This document shows, piece by piece, positions 6,513 through 15,411 of a DNA stretch of 64,000 bases (positions are counted from its first letter, which is position 1; each line of letters starts with the position of its first letter). The position numbers and the translations under genes were made by a program. The notes under the pieces were generated by a model. That model saw only the letters and a list, made by a program, of their open reading frames with translations. It was not told the DNA's origin and made no database searches. This DNA comes from Spirosoma foliorum (GTDB lineage Bacteria > Bacteroidota > Bacteroidia > Cytophagales > Spirosomataceae): NCBI RefSeq assembly GCF_014117325.1, contig NZ_CP059732.1, positions 4,477,001-4,541,000 of the forward strand. The letters run 5' to 3'.

Positions 6513-9188
6513 ATGAAGATAGAATCGAAAGAGAATCAACTGAAAGCTGATTCTGAACTACCAATCGCACAGACAGATAACATCGAATATGGTCTGTCTG
6601 CATCTCCCCGTTCTCGTCTACTGGAACCGTTCCGAGATTCAACATTTGGTTTAGGACTTGTACTGCTATTGATTTCGGGGGGAGCGTATTTGGTGTATGA
6701 CTTCTCTGAGACGCGTAAGGAAAGTGCGATGAACAATGTATTCTTTATGCTTCATTACGCCCTGGCCTTATTCTTCTCGTTGATGTTATTAACGGGCAAT
6801 ATTCTTCATTTCCACTGGAAACAGTATCCTGAAGGTCGTCACTCAAGATGGCTGGGTTTGTTGCTATGGCTCATCAGTGCCTACGCCTTGAACCGCAATA
6901 TGTCTGTCTTTCAAAAATCGACTTCGTGGCTGTGTTGGGCACTCGTCTTGGTTGGAGTAGCTATGGTCCTGTACAGTTGGAAAGAATCGCTAACCGTTCG
7001 GATGCAGCAGTTACTTTATGCTGTGCTGGCGGTTGGCTGGTGGTTGTTTGCCTATATGGCTATTTACGTGTGTCAACTGTATATCATTAGCATACCATTA
7101 CTACTTGGGTTAGGCTTATCCGTTCATACGTTCGTGCCACTTCTTTTCGCGATCACACTTGGGAAACGACTGTGGGAGGATGCAAAACGCGAAGAACATT
7201 TGCGACTTGGTATTAGCGTTGGGCTATCTGTACCGCTTCTGGCCATCGGTTTATTTCTAAGCGGCTGGATTCGCGACCTTAACTCTATGGAGCAAACGCG
7301 GCTGGAAGCTACCATCCGAAAAACCAGCGATCTCCCCGACTGGGTTCTTATCGCTCAACAACTTAAACAAAACGGCGCTGTATCTAGCTGGATTACCAAT
7401 CGGCTTTTGTTGAGTAATCGAGTATATGCACAGGGCCATTTTTTCGATGACAGTAGTTGGGGTTTTGGTGGGCTAACGGCTTCCGACGATGTGCGCGAAC
7501 ATGATCCGCTGATCGTTATTGCTTCGCAATTGTTTCCTATCGATGTACTGAGCAATGCCGACCAACTAGCCTTGTTAAAGGTGCTTATGGGCAACCGACA
7601 TGGCTCGGAAGAGAAGTTCTGGACGGGTCGGCACTTGGCAATACAGGATATTGTATCGCAGGTGCGTATCTGGCCGCAATTTCGGGTGAGTTATACCGAG
7701 CAAACATTTCGGATTCGGAATCAGGCACGTAACACCACCGAAGAAGCCCTGCTTACGTTTCATATGCCACCGGGTTCGGTCGTTTCGTCCATGTCACTCT
7801 GGGTTAACGGCCGCGAGGAGCCTGCTCGACTGACAACCGTTGCCAAAGCCGATTCAGCCTATCGTAGAATTGTAAACGTAGAGTCAAAAATCATCGCTCG
7901 AGATCCATCAGTCGTGTATTGGCAGGAGGGGAATCGGGTAACTGTGCGCGTATTTCCATGCCTGGCCGGTGAAGATCGGCGCGTAAAATTAGGCATTACT
8001 TCTCCCTTGACATTTAAGAGCAGTCCAATGGCAAATCGGCTAACTTATCAGGTTCCGTATGTCGAAGGCCCGGATGCGAGTTCGGCAAAAGAGCTTATTC
8101 ATGTCGATTTTGATTCAACCCCGATCAATATCACAAAGCCCTGGTTATGGCAAGCGCTCAACAGTAAAACGCTTACGCATCAGGGCCGTTACAATCCTGA
8201 TTGGCAACTCGTATTCGACGCACCGAATTTATCTACCGATGCCTTTATACTCAACAATCAGGCTTATAAAACAGAATCACTAATACCAGAAAATGAGTCA
8301 TTTACGCCTACTGATGTGTATCTGGACGTAAACAAATCGTGGAGTCAAAGTGAGTTTAAAGAGGCCTTTCAGATGATTCAACGCCAGCCAAACTGCCGGG
8401 CTTGGGTATTCGATGATGGATTAAAAGAGCTTGACGAAACAGAACTGGAACCAACTTATAAACGACTCCATAAACAAGAATTTAGCCTCTTCCCAATTTA
8501 TCGGATTCAGAATCCGGCAACGGCTCTGCTCATTACGAAAAGCACAGATATATCGCCCACGTTGAGCGACTTAAAGAATAGCCCGTTTGCCGAAAATCTG
8601 GGGCAATTAGCGAAACAGCAAGTACCTATTCGTACATTTTGTTATCGATCAGATGATCAGCCAAACAACCTCACGCCTTACCTAAAAACGTTGGCAGAAC
8701 TCAGCGTGCTAAACGTGACAACAGGCTATAGTTTCAATCTGACTCAGTATGTCAACAGTCACGAGTTCCCTTGCCAAACCAATGAACCAGCACTTATCGA
8801 GTTGCCCGAAGCCGGGATTGCCATTCGCGAAACATCCAGCCAACCAGACCAGGCGTCGGTAGCCCCAGACCATCTTGCCCGCTTATTTACGTACAATCGA
8901 TTATTACACCAGATTGGGCGACAGTATTTTGTCAAGAACTACCAGACAGAGGCACTCATTCAGGAAGCCCAACAGGCTCATATTGTATCGCCAATATCGA
9001 GTTTAGTTGTTCTCGAAACGGCTGCTGATTACGATCGATTTGGCATTAAAAAAGACAATTCAGGCCTTGACAACGCTACTCTGAAACAAGAAGGAGCTGT
9101 ACCCGAACCCCACGAATGGGCCTTGTTGATTATGCTGGCGAGTTTAATTGGATGGCTGATTTGGCGAAAGAGATATGCTCTCAATTGA
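6513..9188 (+). CDS. MSEP-CTERM-type exosortase substrate with VIT domain
   Basis: The ATG at 6513 is taken because the upstream extension covers the operator and -7 box. The 891-residue protein has about eight N-terminal membrane segments (residues about 45-265), a VIT (vault/inter-alpha-trypsin) domain at about 390-500, a region without a recognised domain, and a C-terminal sorting tail: VPEP near residue 863, a hydrophobic helix, and WRKRYALN. This matches the family I know as MSEP-CTERM, the dedicated partner of exosortase N. The motif here reads PEP rather than MSEP. It is a predicted inner-membrane protein whose C-terminal helix would be cut and processed by the neighbouring exosortase, whose start codon lies inside this gene (14-bp overlap). 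Confidence 0.85.
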   Translation: MKIESKENQLKADSELPIAQTDNIEYGLSASPRSRLLEPFRDSTFGLGLVLLLISGGAYLVYDFSETRKESAMNNVFFMLHYALALFFSLMLLTGNILHFHWKQYPEGRHSRWLGLLLWLISAYALNRNMSVFQKSTSWLCWALVLVGVAMVLYSWKESLTVRMQQLLYAVLAVGWWLFAYMAIYVCQLYIISIPLLLGLGLSVHTFVPLLFAITLGKRLWEDAKREEHLRLGISVGLSVPLLAIGLFLSGWIRDLNSMEQTRLEATIRKTSDLPDWVLIAQQLKQNGAVSSWITNRLLLSNRVYAQGHFFDDSSWGFGGLTASDDVREHDPLIVIASQLFPIDVLSNADQLALLKVLMGNRHGSEEKFWTGRHLAIQDIVSQVRIWPQFRVSYTEQTFRIRNQARNTTEEALLTFHMPPGSVVSSMSLWVNGREEPARLTTVAKADSAYRRIVNVESKIIARDPSVVYWQEGNRVTVRVFPCLAGEDRRVKLGITSPLTFKSSPMANRLTYQVPYVEGPDASSAKELIHVDFDSTPINITKPWLWQALNSKTLTHQGRYNPDWQLVFDAPNLSTDAFILNNQAYKTESLIPENESFTPTDVYLDVNKSWSQSEFKEAFQMIQRQPNCRAWVFDDGLKELDETELEPTYKRLHKQEFSLFPIYRIQNPATALLITKSTDISPTLSDLKNSPFAENLGQLAKQQVPIRTFCYRSDDQPNNLTPYLKTLAELSVLNVTTGYSFNLTQYVNSHEFPCQTNEPALIELPEAGIAIRETSSQPDQASVAPDHLARLFTYNRLLHQIGRQYFVKNYQTEALIQEAQQAHIVSPISSLVVLETAADYDRFGIKKDNSGLDNATLKQEGAVPEPHEWALLIMLASLIGWLIWRKRYALN

Positions 9189-10290
9189 TCTGACCACATT
9201 ACTGGCAATTTCACTACTCGTTTACGCCTGGTGGCCAGGCAACGCAGGCAGGAACCGCTGGACGGGCCGGTTAGTGACCTTATGCCTACTCTCACCCGTT
9301 CTCCGTTATCTTTCTGCCCTCTTCTCGTTCCCAATTCGTTTGCAGCTCAGCACCTGGGCGGGTAGTTTGCTTCGATTAGTTGGCCTGAATGTGCAGGTAG
9401 AAGGCAATGTACTTATTAAAACCACCCGAGAATTTGGTTCTGTTGAAATGGCTGTTGACCCTGCCTGTATGGGGCTACAACTCACTGGTGTGTCGCTTTT
9501 GGCTGGGCTGTTCGCGCTAATTTGGCAAGAGCGTGAACAGCAAAAAAAGGTCTCACTGGGTTGGATAATCCCTTATCAGTCAGTCGTTTTTGGACTAACT
9601 ATTTTCTGCAATTTGTTTCGAATCGTGCTATTGGTCGCTTTAGGGGCAATGCCCGGCACCTGGGAACATGAAGGCATCGGCTTGGCCTGTGTGCTGGTTT
9701 ATACATGGCTCCCGACCTGGTGGCTGGCGCGTCTATTCGTACAGCGAATGGGCCAGGTAGAGTCCTACAACTCATCCCTGGAGTTAGCCACTAACCTGTT
9801 AAAACCAGCACGCTGGAGCTTCGGGTTAGTGGTGGCTGGCCTTAGCATCAGAGCTTTAGCGGCTCTACCAAACAATAAGCCGATCAAAATCGGTACAAAT
9901 TCTAAATCGACGCTAGGCATTGGCTCTAGTTATGAGTCTGGCTGCCAGCGAAAAGTCCTTGCCAACGGATTTATTCAACTTTCAAAACCAGGCTTATTAC
10001 TCTATCTAAAACCACAGTCCGACTGGTTCAGTGCTGATCATAGCCCGATGGCTTGTTGGCAGGGCAGCGGTTATGAACTTCGCCGGGTTCGGGAAACGGT
10101 AGTCGATGGGCACCCGGCTTATGTTGGGGAGTTGCGAAAAAGAGGCCAGACTCTATATACCGCCTGGTGGTTCAGCAATGGAACGTTAACCACAATAAGC
10201 CAACTGACGATGCGCGGGCGGATGCTTCGGGGCGAAACGGGGTTTGTGCTTGTCAATCTGACCGTCGAGAAGCCATTCCGGCAATCTTAG
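9175..10290 (+). CDS. xrtN: Exosortase N (XrtN)
   Basis: A 371-residue polytopic membrane transpeptidase of the exosortase/archaeosortase superfamily. The catalytic residues are in place: Cys98 in DPACMGLQL, Arg149 in CNLFRIVLLV, and His165 in WEHEGIGLAC. These enzymes recognise a PEP-like motif on the C-terminal tail of a substrate and transfer the cleaved protein elsewhere. After the membrane core (to about residue 240) there is a soluble C-terminal domain of about 130 residues, similar in position to the EpsI-like domain of other exosortases. It overlaps its presumed only substrate by 14 bp, so the two are made together. Confidence 0.88.
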   Translation: MLSIDLTTLLAISLLVYAWWPGNAGRNRWTGRLVTLCLLSPVLRYLSALFSFPIRLQLSTWAGSLLRLVGLNVQVEGNVLIKTTREFGSVEMAVDPACMGLQLTGVSLLAGLFALIWQEREQQKKVSLGWIIPYQSVVFGLTIFCNLFRIVLLVALGAMPGTWEHEGIGLACVLVYTWLPTWWLARLFVQRMGQVESYNSSLELATNLLKPARWSFGLVVAGLSIRALAALPNNKPIKIGTNSKSTLGIGSSYESGCQRKVLANGFIQLSKPGLLLYLKPQSDWFSADHSPMACWQGSGYELRRVRETVVDGHPAYVGELRKRGQTLYTAWWFSNGTLTTISQLTMRGRMLRGETGFVLVNLTVEKPFRQS

Positions 10291-10302
10291 GCCATGTATA
10301 GT

Positions 10303-10348
10303 AGCTATGCGTGTTGTCAGGTTCATGAACTTGACAACACGCATAGCT
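10303..10348. terminator. 17-bp-arm hairpin after xrtN
   Basis: Perfect arms 10303-10319 and 10332-10348; the 12-base loop itself contains the palindrome GTTCATGAAC, so the whole is almost a 46-bp inverted repeat. It lies just after the xrtN stop, followed by CTTTCC rather than a long T run. Confidence 0.65.
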
Positions 10349-10399
10349 CTTTCCTAAACTAACGTGAATTATGGAGGATTTACGAATAGAATTATACTA

Positions 10400-10485
10400 G
10401 TTTTTTGTCATCCCGACGTCAGGAGGGATCTTCGGTAAATAACCAGTTGCCGAAGATCCCTCCTGACGTCGGGATGACAAAAAAC
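10400..10485. repeat. 36-bp perfect inverted repeat with T6/A6 ends
   Basis: Arms 10400-10435 and 10450-10485 are exact complements, around a 14-base loop. Each arm begins with GTTTTTTGTCATCCCGACGT. It is located between the converging xrtN and LolA-like genes, so it can serve as a bidirectional terminator. The form also fits a dispersed palindromic repeat (see findings). Confidence 0.8.
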
Positions 10486-10547
10486 AATATTATAAATAAC
10501 TGACAATCAATTAATAACTTCAGATTATATCCATTATTCACGTTAAA

Positions 10548-11258
10548 CTACTTCGTAGAAAATTCTGAGTCTTTTATTCCCTTGTTAATCTTCACATTAT
10601 CGACCGACATCGTCATGGGGCCGCGTGGTGATGTCTGTGTAATGGTCATGGGAAACTTAATGCCGTTGGTATCTTTATAATCGGAGTAAACACTGGTGGT
10701 GGTCATTTCGCCCCTAGGCGACTTGTTCGTGGCAATCGACTGTACCTTCAGGCCTGTTGTTACATCAAAATTATCCGTCCAGGTGCCTCTCCCATCGGCC
10801 AGTGCATGGCTCAGTTTATAGGTATCCTTGCCCTCTATTTTTTCAGTACCAACGAGCGTGCTTGTCACTCCATTTTCGGCATAGTGTAATTCAGGAAAAA
10901 GAGTATTGATCGCCGTCATCTGTTTTGCTTCTGTCCCTTCTATGGTATTGGTGCCCTGCATACCCCCTCGTAAAACCTTCTCACCATCGCCAACCTGTCG
11001 CATTATTTCCATTCCGTTGGCATTAATCACCATCGAAAATTTATTGGGCAATTTCTGTTTGCGGGTGATGATAATGGAATTACCATTCATATCCGACGAC
11101 ATATTGGTCGTCATGTCTGTCACGTTCATCAAGGCCTCTTTACCCCCAATAGCTGCAATATATTTGTTGATCACTTCATCAGCAGTCGGTGCCGTCTGCG
11201 CTATAGCTAATTGCCCCAAAACAAGCAGGGTGCCGGTCAGTATTTTTATCTTTTTCAT
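10548..11258 (-). CDS. LolA-like outer-membrane lipoprotein-sorting/DUF4292-type protein
   Basis: A 236-residue exported protein with a signal peptide ending near AIAQ (residue 21). The mature part begins with ADEVINKYIAAIGGKEAL, followed by a long antiparallel strand pattern, LVGTEKIEGKDTYKL, and YSDYKDTNGIKFPMTI. This arrangement is typical of the periplasmic LolA/LppX-like half-barrel proteins that are abundant in Bacteroidota. It probably binds a lipid or lipoprotein acyl chain in the periplasm. No partner gene adjoins it, so its client is unknown. Confidence 0.75.
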   Translation of the reverse strand: MKKIKILTGTLLVLGQLAIAQTAPTADEVINKYIAAIGGKEALMNVTDMTTNMSSDMNGNSIIITRKQKLPNKFSMVINANGMEIMRQVGDGEKVLRGGMQGTNTIEGTEAKQMTAINTLFPELHYAENGVTSTLVGTEKIEGKDTYKLSHALADGRGTWTDNFDVTTGLKVQSIATNKSPRGEMTTTSVYSDYKDTNGIKFPMTITQTSPRGPMTMSVDNVKINKGIKDSEFSTK

Positions 11259-11337
11259 GATGTTTAGGTTATGTCTTTTTCAAAGGTAAAGCATCGTTTA
11301 GTAAACGGCAATACCCTTCACTTAGGCGATTTTCGGA

Positions 11338-12624
11338 TTAATTTATCAGGGCAAATTCGATTAGATAGACTAGTGCGCCAGCCACATAACCCACCAACGC
11401 AAGCCCGCTAATTTTTCGCAAATACCACCCGAAAGTCAGTTTCTCCATACCCATAATGGCTACCCCTGCTGCCGATCCTATAATCAGTAAACTACCACCC
11501 GTACCCGCACAATAGGCCAGAAATGCCCAAAGTTTGTCATCGACCGGATAAGTTTGCAAGTCGTACATTCCCATAGTGGCCGCCACAATAGGAACATTAT
11601 CGACTATGGCGGATACAATACCAATCAGGAATACAATTGCATCCAGATTACCGATTGCCTGGTTTAACGATCCGGCCAGATTATGTAAAATGCCCGTTGC
11701 CTCCAGCACGCCTACGGCCAAAAGAATTCCCAGGAAAAACAGGATACTTGGCGCATCAATTCGACTGAGGGCATAGGCCGCCGTAAATTTTTGTCGCTCG
11801 GCTTCATCTTTATCGCTGTGAATCAATTCAGAGACTACCCAAATTACGCCTAGCACCAGCATCATACCCATGTAGGGAGGCAAGTGGGTAACTGTCTTGA
11901 AAATTGGCACGAAAAGCATGCCCCCTAATCCGGTAGCCAACATCATCCGACGGTCGCGTCGTGCCGCTGGGGTCACGTAAGGTCGGCTAACCCCTTGTGA
12001 GGCTATTTTGACCTGAACATTCGGTTGCGAACGGCTGAGGATAGCCAGTGGCAGCAGCATCGATACCAGGCTAGGCAAAAGCAGCGATTGCATGATGTGA
12101 AGCGTAGTGATTTGTCCACCAATCCACAGCATTGTTGTAGTCACATCGCCAATAGGCGACCAGGCTCCGCCCGCATTGGCAGCAATAATGATCATACCAG
12201 CCATCATATGCCGCTGGTCAGGGTCTCGCACCAACTTCCGGGTAACGGCTACCATCACAATCGCCGTAGTCAGGTTATCCAGCAGGGCGGATAAAAAAAA
12301 TGTGAGTAGGCTAATGATCCAGAGCAGGGTACGGATATTACGACTGGCAATCCGATCCGTAATTAGAGTAAATCCGTCATGAACATCAATTAGCTCCACT
12401 ACCGTCATAGCTCCCAGCAGAAAAAATAGTATTTCGGCTGTGTTGGTCAAGCTTTCGGCCAGGTGATGTCCAACCGTTTCGGGCTGGGTAGCCATTAAAG
12501 CGTAAATAGCCCAGCAAACGACGCCCGTAATGAGTGCCGTTGCCGTTTTGTTAATGTTGATCGAGTGTTCGAGTGTAATGAGGATATAGCCAATAACAAA
12601 GGCCGTAATTAATAATAAAATCAT
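11338..12624 (-). CDS. nhaD: NhaD-type Na+/H+ antiporter
   Basis: A 428-residue inner-membrane transporter with about 12 helices, exporting Na+ or Li+ in exchange for protons. Family markers include SALLDNLTTAIVMV in the first half and IVDNVPIVAATMGM in the second, the paired NxxT/NxPxxA-like motifs of the ion-transporter superfamily, plus ANAGGAWSPIGDVTTTMLW. Length fits NhaD. It is divergent from the small HExxH protein at 12717 with 92 bp between them. Confidence 0.9.
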   Translation of the reverse strand: MILLLITAFVIGYILITLEHSININKTATALITGVVCWAIYALMATQPETVGHHLAESLTNTAEILFFLLGAMTVVELIDVHDGFTLITDRIASRNIRTLLWIISLLTFFLSALLDNLTTAIVMVAVTRKLVRDPDQRHMMAGMIIIAANAGGAWSPIGDVTTTMLWIGGQITTLHIMQSLLLPSLVSMLLPLAILSRSQPNVQVKIASQGVSRPYVTPAARRDRRMMLATGLGGMLFVPIFKTVTHLPPYMGMMLVLGVIWVVSELIHSDKDEAERQKFTAAYALSRIDAPSILFFLGILLAVGVLEATGILHNLAGSLNQAIGNLDAIVFLIGIVSAIVDNVPIVAATMGMYDLQTYPVDDKLWAFLAYCAGTGGSLLIIGSAAGVAIMGMEKLTFGWYLRKISGLALVGYVAGALVYLIEFALIN

Positions 12625-12716
12625 AGATGCAAACTAACAACTTAGCGCCTTTAGGAAGGCCTAATTAGTGAATATTTTTGCGCTGGTCGTTGTTTGTTGC
12701 TTATACGCGTATAACT

Positions 12717-13049
12717 ATGTTTGTTATTCATTTGCCTTCGTTAGGCCCAGACGGAATGGCCTTATTTCCGTTCATTTTAGTAAAGCGACCAAACCCTGGG
12801 CCAGCCCTACTCAATCACGAACGGATTCACCTGCGACAGCAAGCAGAGCTTGGGATTCTCCCTTTTTATATTTGGTACGGGCTGGAGTATCTTGTCCGGC
12901 GATTCCACTACCGCGATCATTATAGTGCTTACCGAAATATAAGTTTCGAACGTGAAGCTTTTTCCAATGATCAGGATTTGAGCTATCTTAAAACGCGGTC
13001 GTTCTGGGGATTTTGGCGCTATATCGCGAATAGTAATGGGGAATATTGA
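12717..13049 (+). CDS. Small conserved protein with an HExxH motif
   Basis: A 110-residue protein starting at the ATG at 12717; an upstream in-frame ATG at 12678 would add 13 residues. The centre reads ALLNHERIHLRQQAELG, which is a HExxH zinc-binding motif, followed by a hydrophobic helix (LPFYIWYGLEYLV) and YRNISFEREAFSND, where a Glu could be the third ligand. This is the pattern of a minimal gluzincin-like peptidase, but the protein is far shorter than known ones. I know such sequences only as conserved hypotheticals in Bacteroidota. No signal peptide is evident. Confidence 0.75.
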   Translation: MFVIHLPSLGPDGMALFPFILVKRPNPGPALLNHERIHLRQQAELGILPFYIWYGLEYLVRRFHYRDHYSAYRNISFEREAFSNDQDLSYLKTRSFWGFWRYIANSNGEY

Positions 13050-13056
13050 GATAATT

Positions 13057-13150
13057 TAGATTCTTTGGATTTTACGGATTCTGTGGATTCTATTATTGCT
13101 AGTTATCCATAAAATAGAATCCACAGAATCCGTAAAATCCAAAGAATCTA
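13057..13150. terminator. 38-bp perfect inverted repeat between convergent genes
   Basis: Arms 13057-13094 and 13113-13150 are exact complements with an 18-base loop. The arms are built of short repeated words (GATTCT, GGATTTTACGGATTCTG). It sits between the HExxH gene and the antiporter gene, both ending here, so it can terminate both. Confidence 0.75.
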
Positions 13151-13162
13151 CCAATAAATATA

Positions 13163-14344
13163 TCACTCTACATTTCTTACTGATTGATTTCTGAGCAGCC
13201 CAACCATTGTAGCTACCGAGGATAGTACCACAACCAGGGTAGGGATGCCTTCGCGAAAGCCTACTAACCGTAAGTCTTCCGGGATATTCAGGTAAAGCAA
13301 AATAGTGATGAGGCCACGGGGTGCAATCCAGAGTAGTGGAATTAGCGGCCCCGAATAGGTTAGTCGGAGTGTTACCCAGCGCCAGAAAAAAATCACGACA
13401 ACAAATAACACGCTAACAATCAGGGCGTCCATTTCTACCAGATCGTGCGGAACAGCGGCATACCCCAGAATTAAATAGAAAAAGGTTCGAACAACGAAGG
13501 CTCCTTCGGCTGTCAGGTTTTTTAGTTGATCCAATTCTTTTTCAAACAAATCGTTTTTCAGAATCTGACTCAACCGACCACGAATAAACAAATCTGTATT
13601 ATTCAGAAACAGGCCGAAAATCAAAATCAACAGCAGTGACGACATGTGATTTATTTCGGCCAGCGCATAAACCAGAAACAGTACCGAAATAATGGGCAGG
13701 AATTTGATCCGATGATTGATCCGTCCAATTAGATAGAGCAGCAAAAAGCAGCAGCCTAAAGATATAATGGCCATTGCGAGCGTATCGCGCGTGAACGACC
13801 AGATGGCTCCTAGCACCGATCCTCGGCTTAATAGCAGAAAATTATACGCCATAATGCCTAATATGCTGGCATACGCTGACTCATATACGGCGAATTCACG
13901 CTGCCCGCCTGTTAGGTTCGTTACGGACTGAACGGTAACCGAGCTACTGACAATAGAGAATGGCAGGGCGGCAATCAGACAATGGTAAAATGAATCGTTG
14001 AGAAGCAGGTAAAGCATACCGGCCATAATGAGGGTTCCGCCAATAATAGCCATCAGTGACGACAGTAGCGTCCGGCGGATGCTGCTTAAACGGTCGGTAT
14101 GGAGTTCCAGATCAAGTCCGCCTTCCAGCACAATCAGAATCAGGCCCAACGTACCCAGTGTGGGCAAAATCGTATTGACATAAGGTACCTGAACCTTGAA
14201 ATACTCGGTTGCCTGCCTTGTAAGCATGCCTAATAACAACAGCAGCAAAACAGATGGCGTTTTGAACCGACTGCTGAACAAATCAAAGGCGTACGAAATC
14301 AATACCGATAAACTCAGAACTATAATCAGTATAGATGAATCCAT
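13163..14344 (-). CDS. CPA-type (NhaP-like) cation:proton antiporter
   Basis: A 393-residue protein with about 11-12 membrane segments. The N-terminal half shows LLLLGMLTR and LGLILIVLEGGLDLEL, typical of Na+/H+ exchangers of the CPA1/CPA2 group; the middle has LPFSIVSSSVTVQSV and YESAYASILGIMAYNF in the position of the ion-binding helix. The C-terminal part has WIAPRGLITILLYL, the conserved exchanger motif near the end. It exchanges Na+ or K+ for protons at the inner membrane. No regulatory TrkA domain follows. Confidence 0.85.
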   Translation of the reverse strand: MDSSILIIVLSLSVLISYAFDLFSSRFKTPSVLLLLLLGMLTRQATEYFKVQVPYVNTILPTLGTLGLILIVLEGGLDLELHTDRLSSIRRTLLSSLMAIIGGTLIMAGMLYLLLNDSFYHCLIAALPFSIVSSSVTVQSVTNLTGGQREFAVYESAYASILGIMAYNFLLLSRGSVLGAIWSFTRDTLAMAIISLGCCFLLLYLIGRINHRIKFLPIISVLFLVYALAEINHMSSLLLILIFGLFLNNTDLFIRGRLSQILKNDLFEKELDQLKNLTAEGAFVVRTFFYLILGYAAVPHDLVEMDALIVSVLFVVVIFFWRWVTLRLTYSGPLIPLLWIAPRGLITILLYLNIPEDLRLVGFREGIPTLVVVLSSVATMVGLLRNQSVRNVE

Positions 14345-14363
14345 AGGTCAAAATATAGTCGAA

Positions 14364-14447
14364 AGTCGCTAGTCAGGCGTCATTAGTCGATTCGATCTAC
14401 TTGTTCTGTAGTATCTACTATTGGCTAATGACACCTGACTAGCGACT
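14364..14447. terminator. 23-bp inverted repeat, one mismatch
   Basis: Arms 14364-14386 and 14425-14447 pair with a single mismatch. It lies between the lipoprotein gene (minus, ending at 14446) and the antiporter start at 14344, so it probably ends the lipoprotein transcript. Confidence 0.6.
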
Positions 14448-15315
14448 ATTTCCGGGCGTAGTAATATAGATTTATGGATGACGCATTGGCGCGTTCACTG
14501 ATGGTAAAGAACCCTTTATTGTCCTTATCAAAACAAACCGCTTCACCCTGCGGCTCTGCTCGTACTACTAATTGACGGGTGTTTCCATACTGCAATGCAT
14601 CGGCAATGGATTGTCCAGAATCGCGCTTCCAGTAGTAAAGCTGGGTGTAGGTCCGTACCAGGATTTCGGAACCATCGGGCGAGATCGACGCGCCTGTTAC
14701 AAACGTTATTGGCAGTTCACCATAGGCTTTAGCTACAGTTATCTCATTAACATTTTGTGGATAAGGCAAACTGTATAAATGGACCTTTTCTTCTCGTTTC
14801 GAGATAATGTAAATGTCTTTCGTAGCTGGATCGACAAACATGGCCTCGGCATCTCGGGGGCCATCGGGATAGCGGAAGTTAATCCGTTCAACCTGCCCGA
14901 TAGTTGCCTGCAAGGAAGTAGGCTCCGGTAATCGATAGATTTGGCAAGTCGAGTATTGGGCATTGTTATCGCCAATATCGCCAATGTAGAGGTAATTGGT
15001 ACCATCTGTTGGCCCTGGTCCAATCGTCATCTCTTCCCAATCACGATTCGTACTGTTCGGAATATTGATTTTGCCCTTTACTTTCCCATCGTAACCTAAC
15101 AGGGCAAGTTCGGCCGGGCTACCGCTGTCCTGCTCAATCCAAAGGTTACCAGGCTGGCTCCGACTGTCGGCCATACCCGATGCTTCGTCTATCTGACCAG
15201 CCGTTACGGGTGTAACTGTTGGCTCTGAAGAAAATTGAGCTTCGTACACTCCAGGTATAGCAAGCTTGCAGGAGGCTAGCGCCAACCAAAAAACCAACAA
15301 AATGAAATAACGCAT
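14446..15315 (-). CDS. Beta-propeller-like lipoprotein of unknown function
   Basis: Starting at the ATG at 15315 gives a clean lipoprotein signal: MRYFILLVFWLALASC, lipobox LASC. The upstream extension would spoil it. The 289-residue protein then has repeated blade-like segments with LWIEQDSGSPAELALLGYDG, NYLYIGDIGDNNAQY, AEAMFVDPATKDIYIISKRE, SPDGSEILVRTY and GEAVCFDKDNKGFFTISER, as in esterase/WD-like propellers. Probably anchored to the outer membrane or facing the periplasm. I know relatives only as hypothetical proteins. Confidence 0.75.
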   Translation of the reverse strand: MRYFILLVFWLALASCKLAIPGVYEAQFSSEPTVTPVTAGQIDEASGMADSRSQPGNLWIEQDSGSPAELALLGYDGKVKGKINIPNSTNRDWEEMTIGPGPTDGTNYLYIGDIGDNNAQYSTCQIYRLPEPTSLQATIGQVERINFRYPDGPRDAEAMFVDPATKDIYIISKREEKVHLYSLPYPQNVNEITVAKAYGELPITFVTGASISPDGSEILVRTYTQLYYWKRDSGQSIADALQYGNTRQLVVRAEPQGEAVCFDKDNKGFFTISERANASSINLYYYARK

Positions 15316-15411
15316 GAAAATTCCGGTTGATTCAACTGTCAAAGTAACGAACAGATAGGCAAAAGTTATAAACATGGCTTAATAAAGCTATTTAAGCGCT
15401 CGTTTCGGGAA

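Noticed and set aside
10300..10490. Inverted repeats as ends of an insertion sequence
   Set aside because: No transposase or target duplication is present; they pair with each other across short loops.
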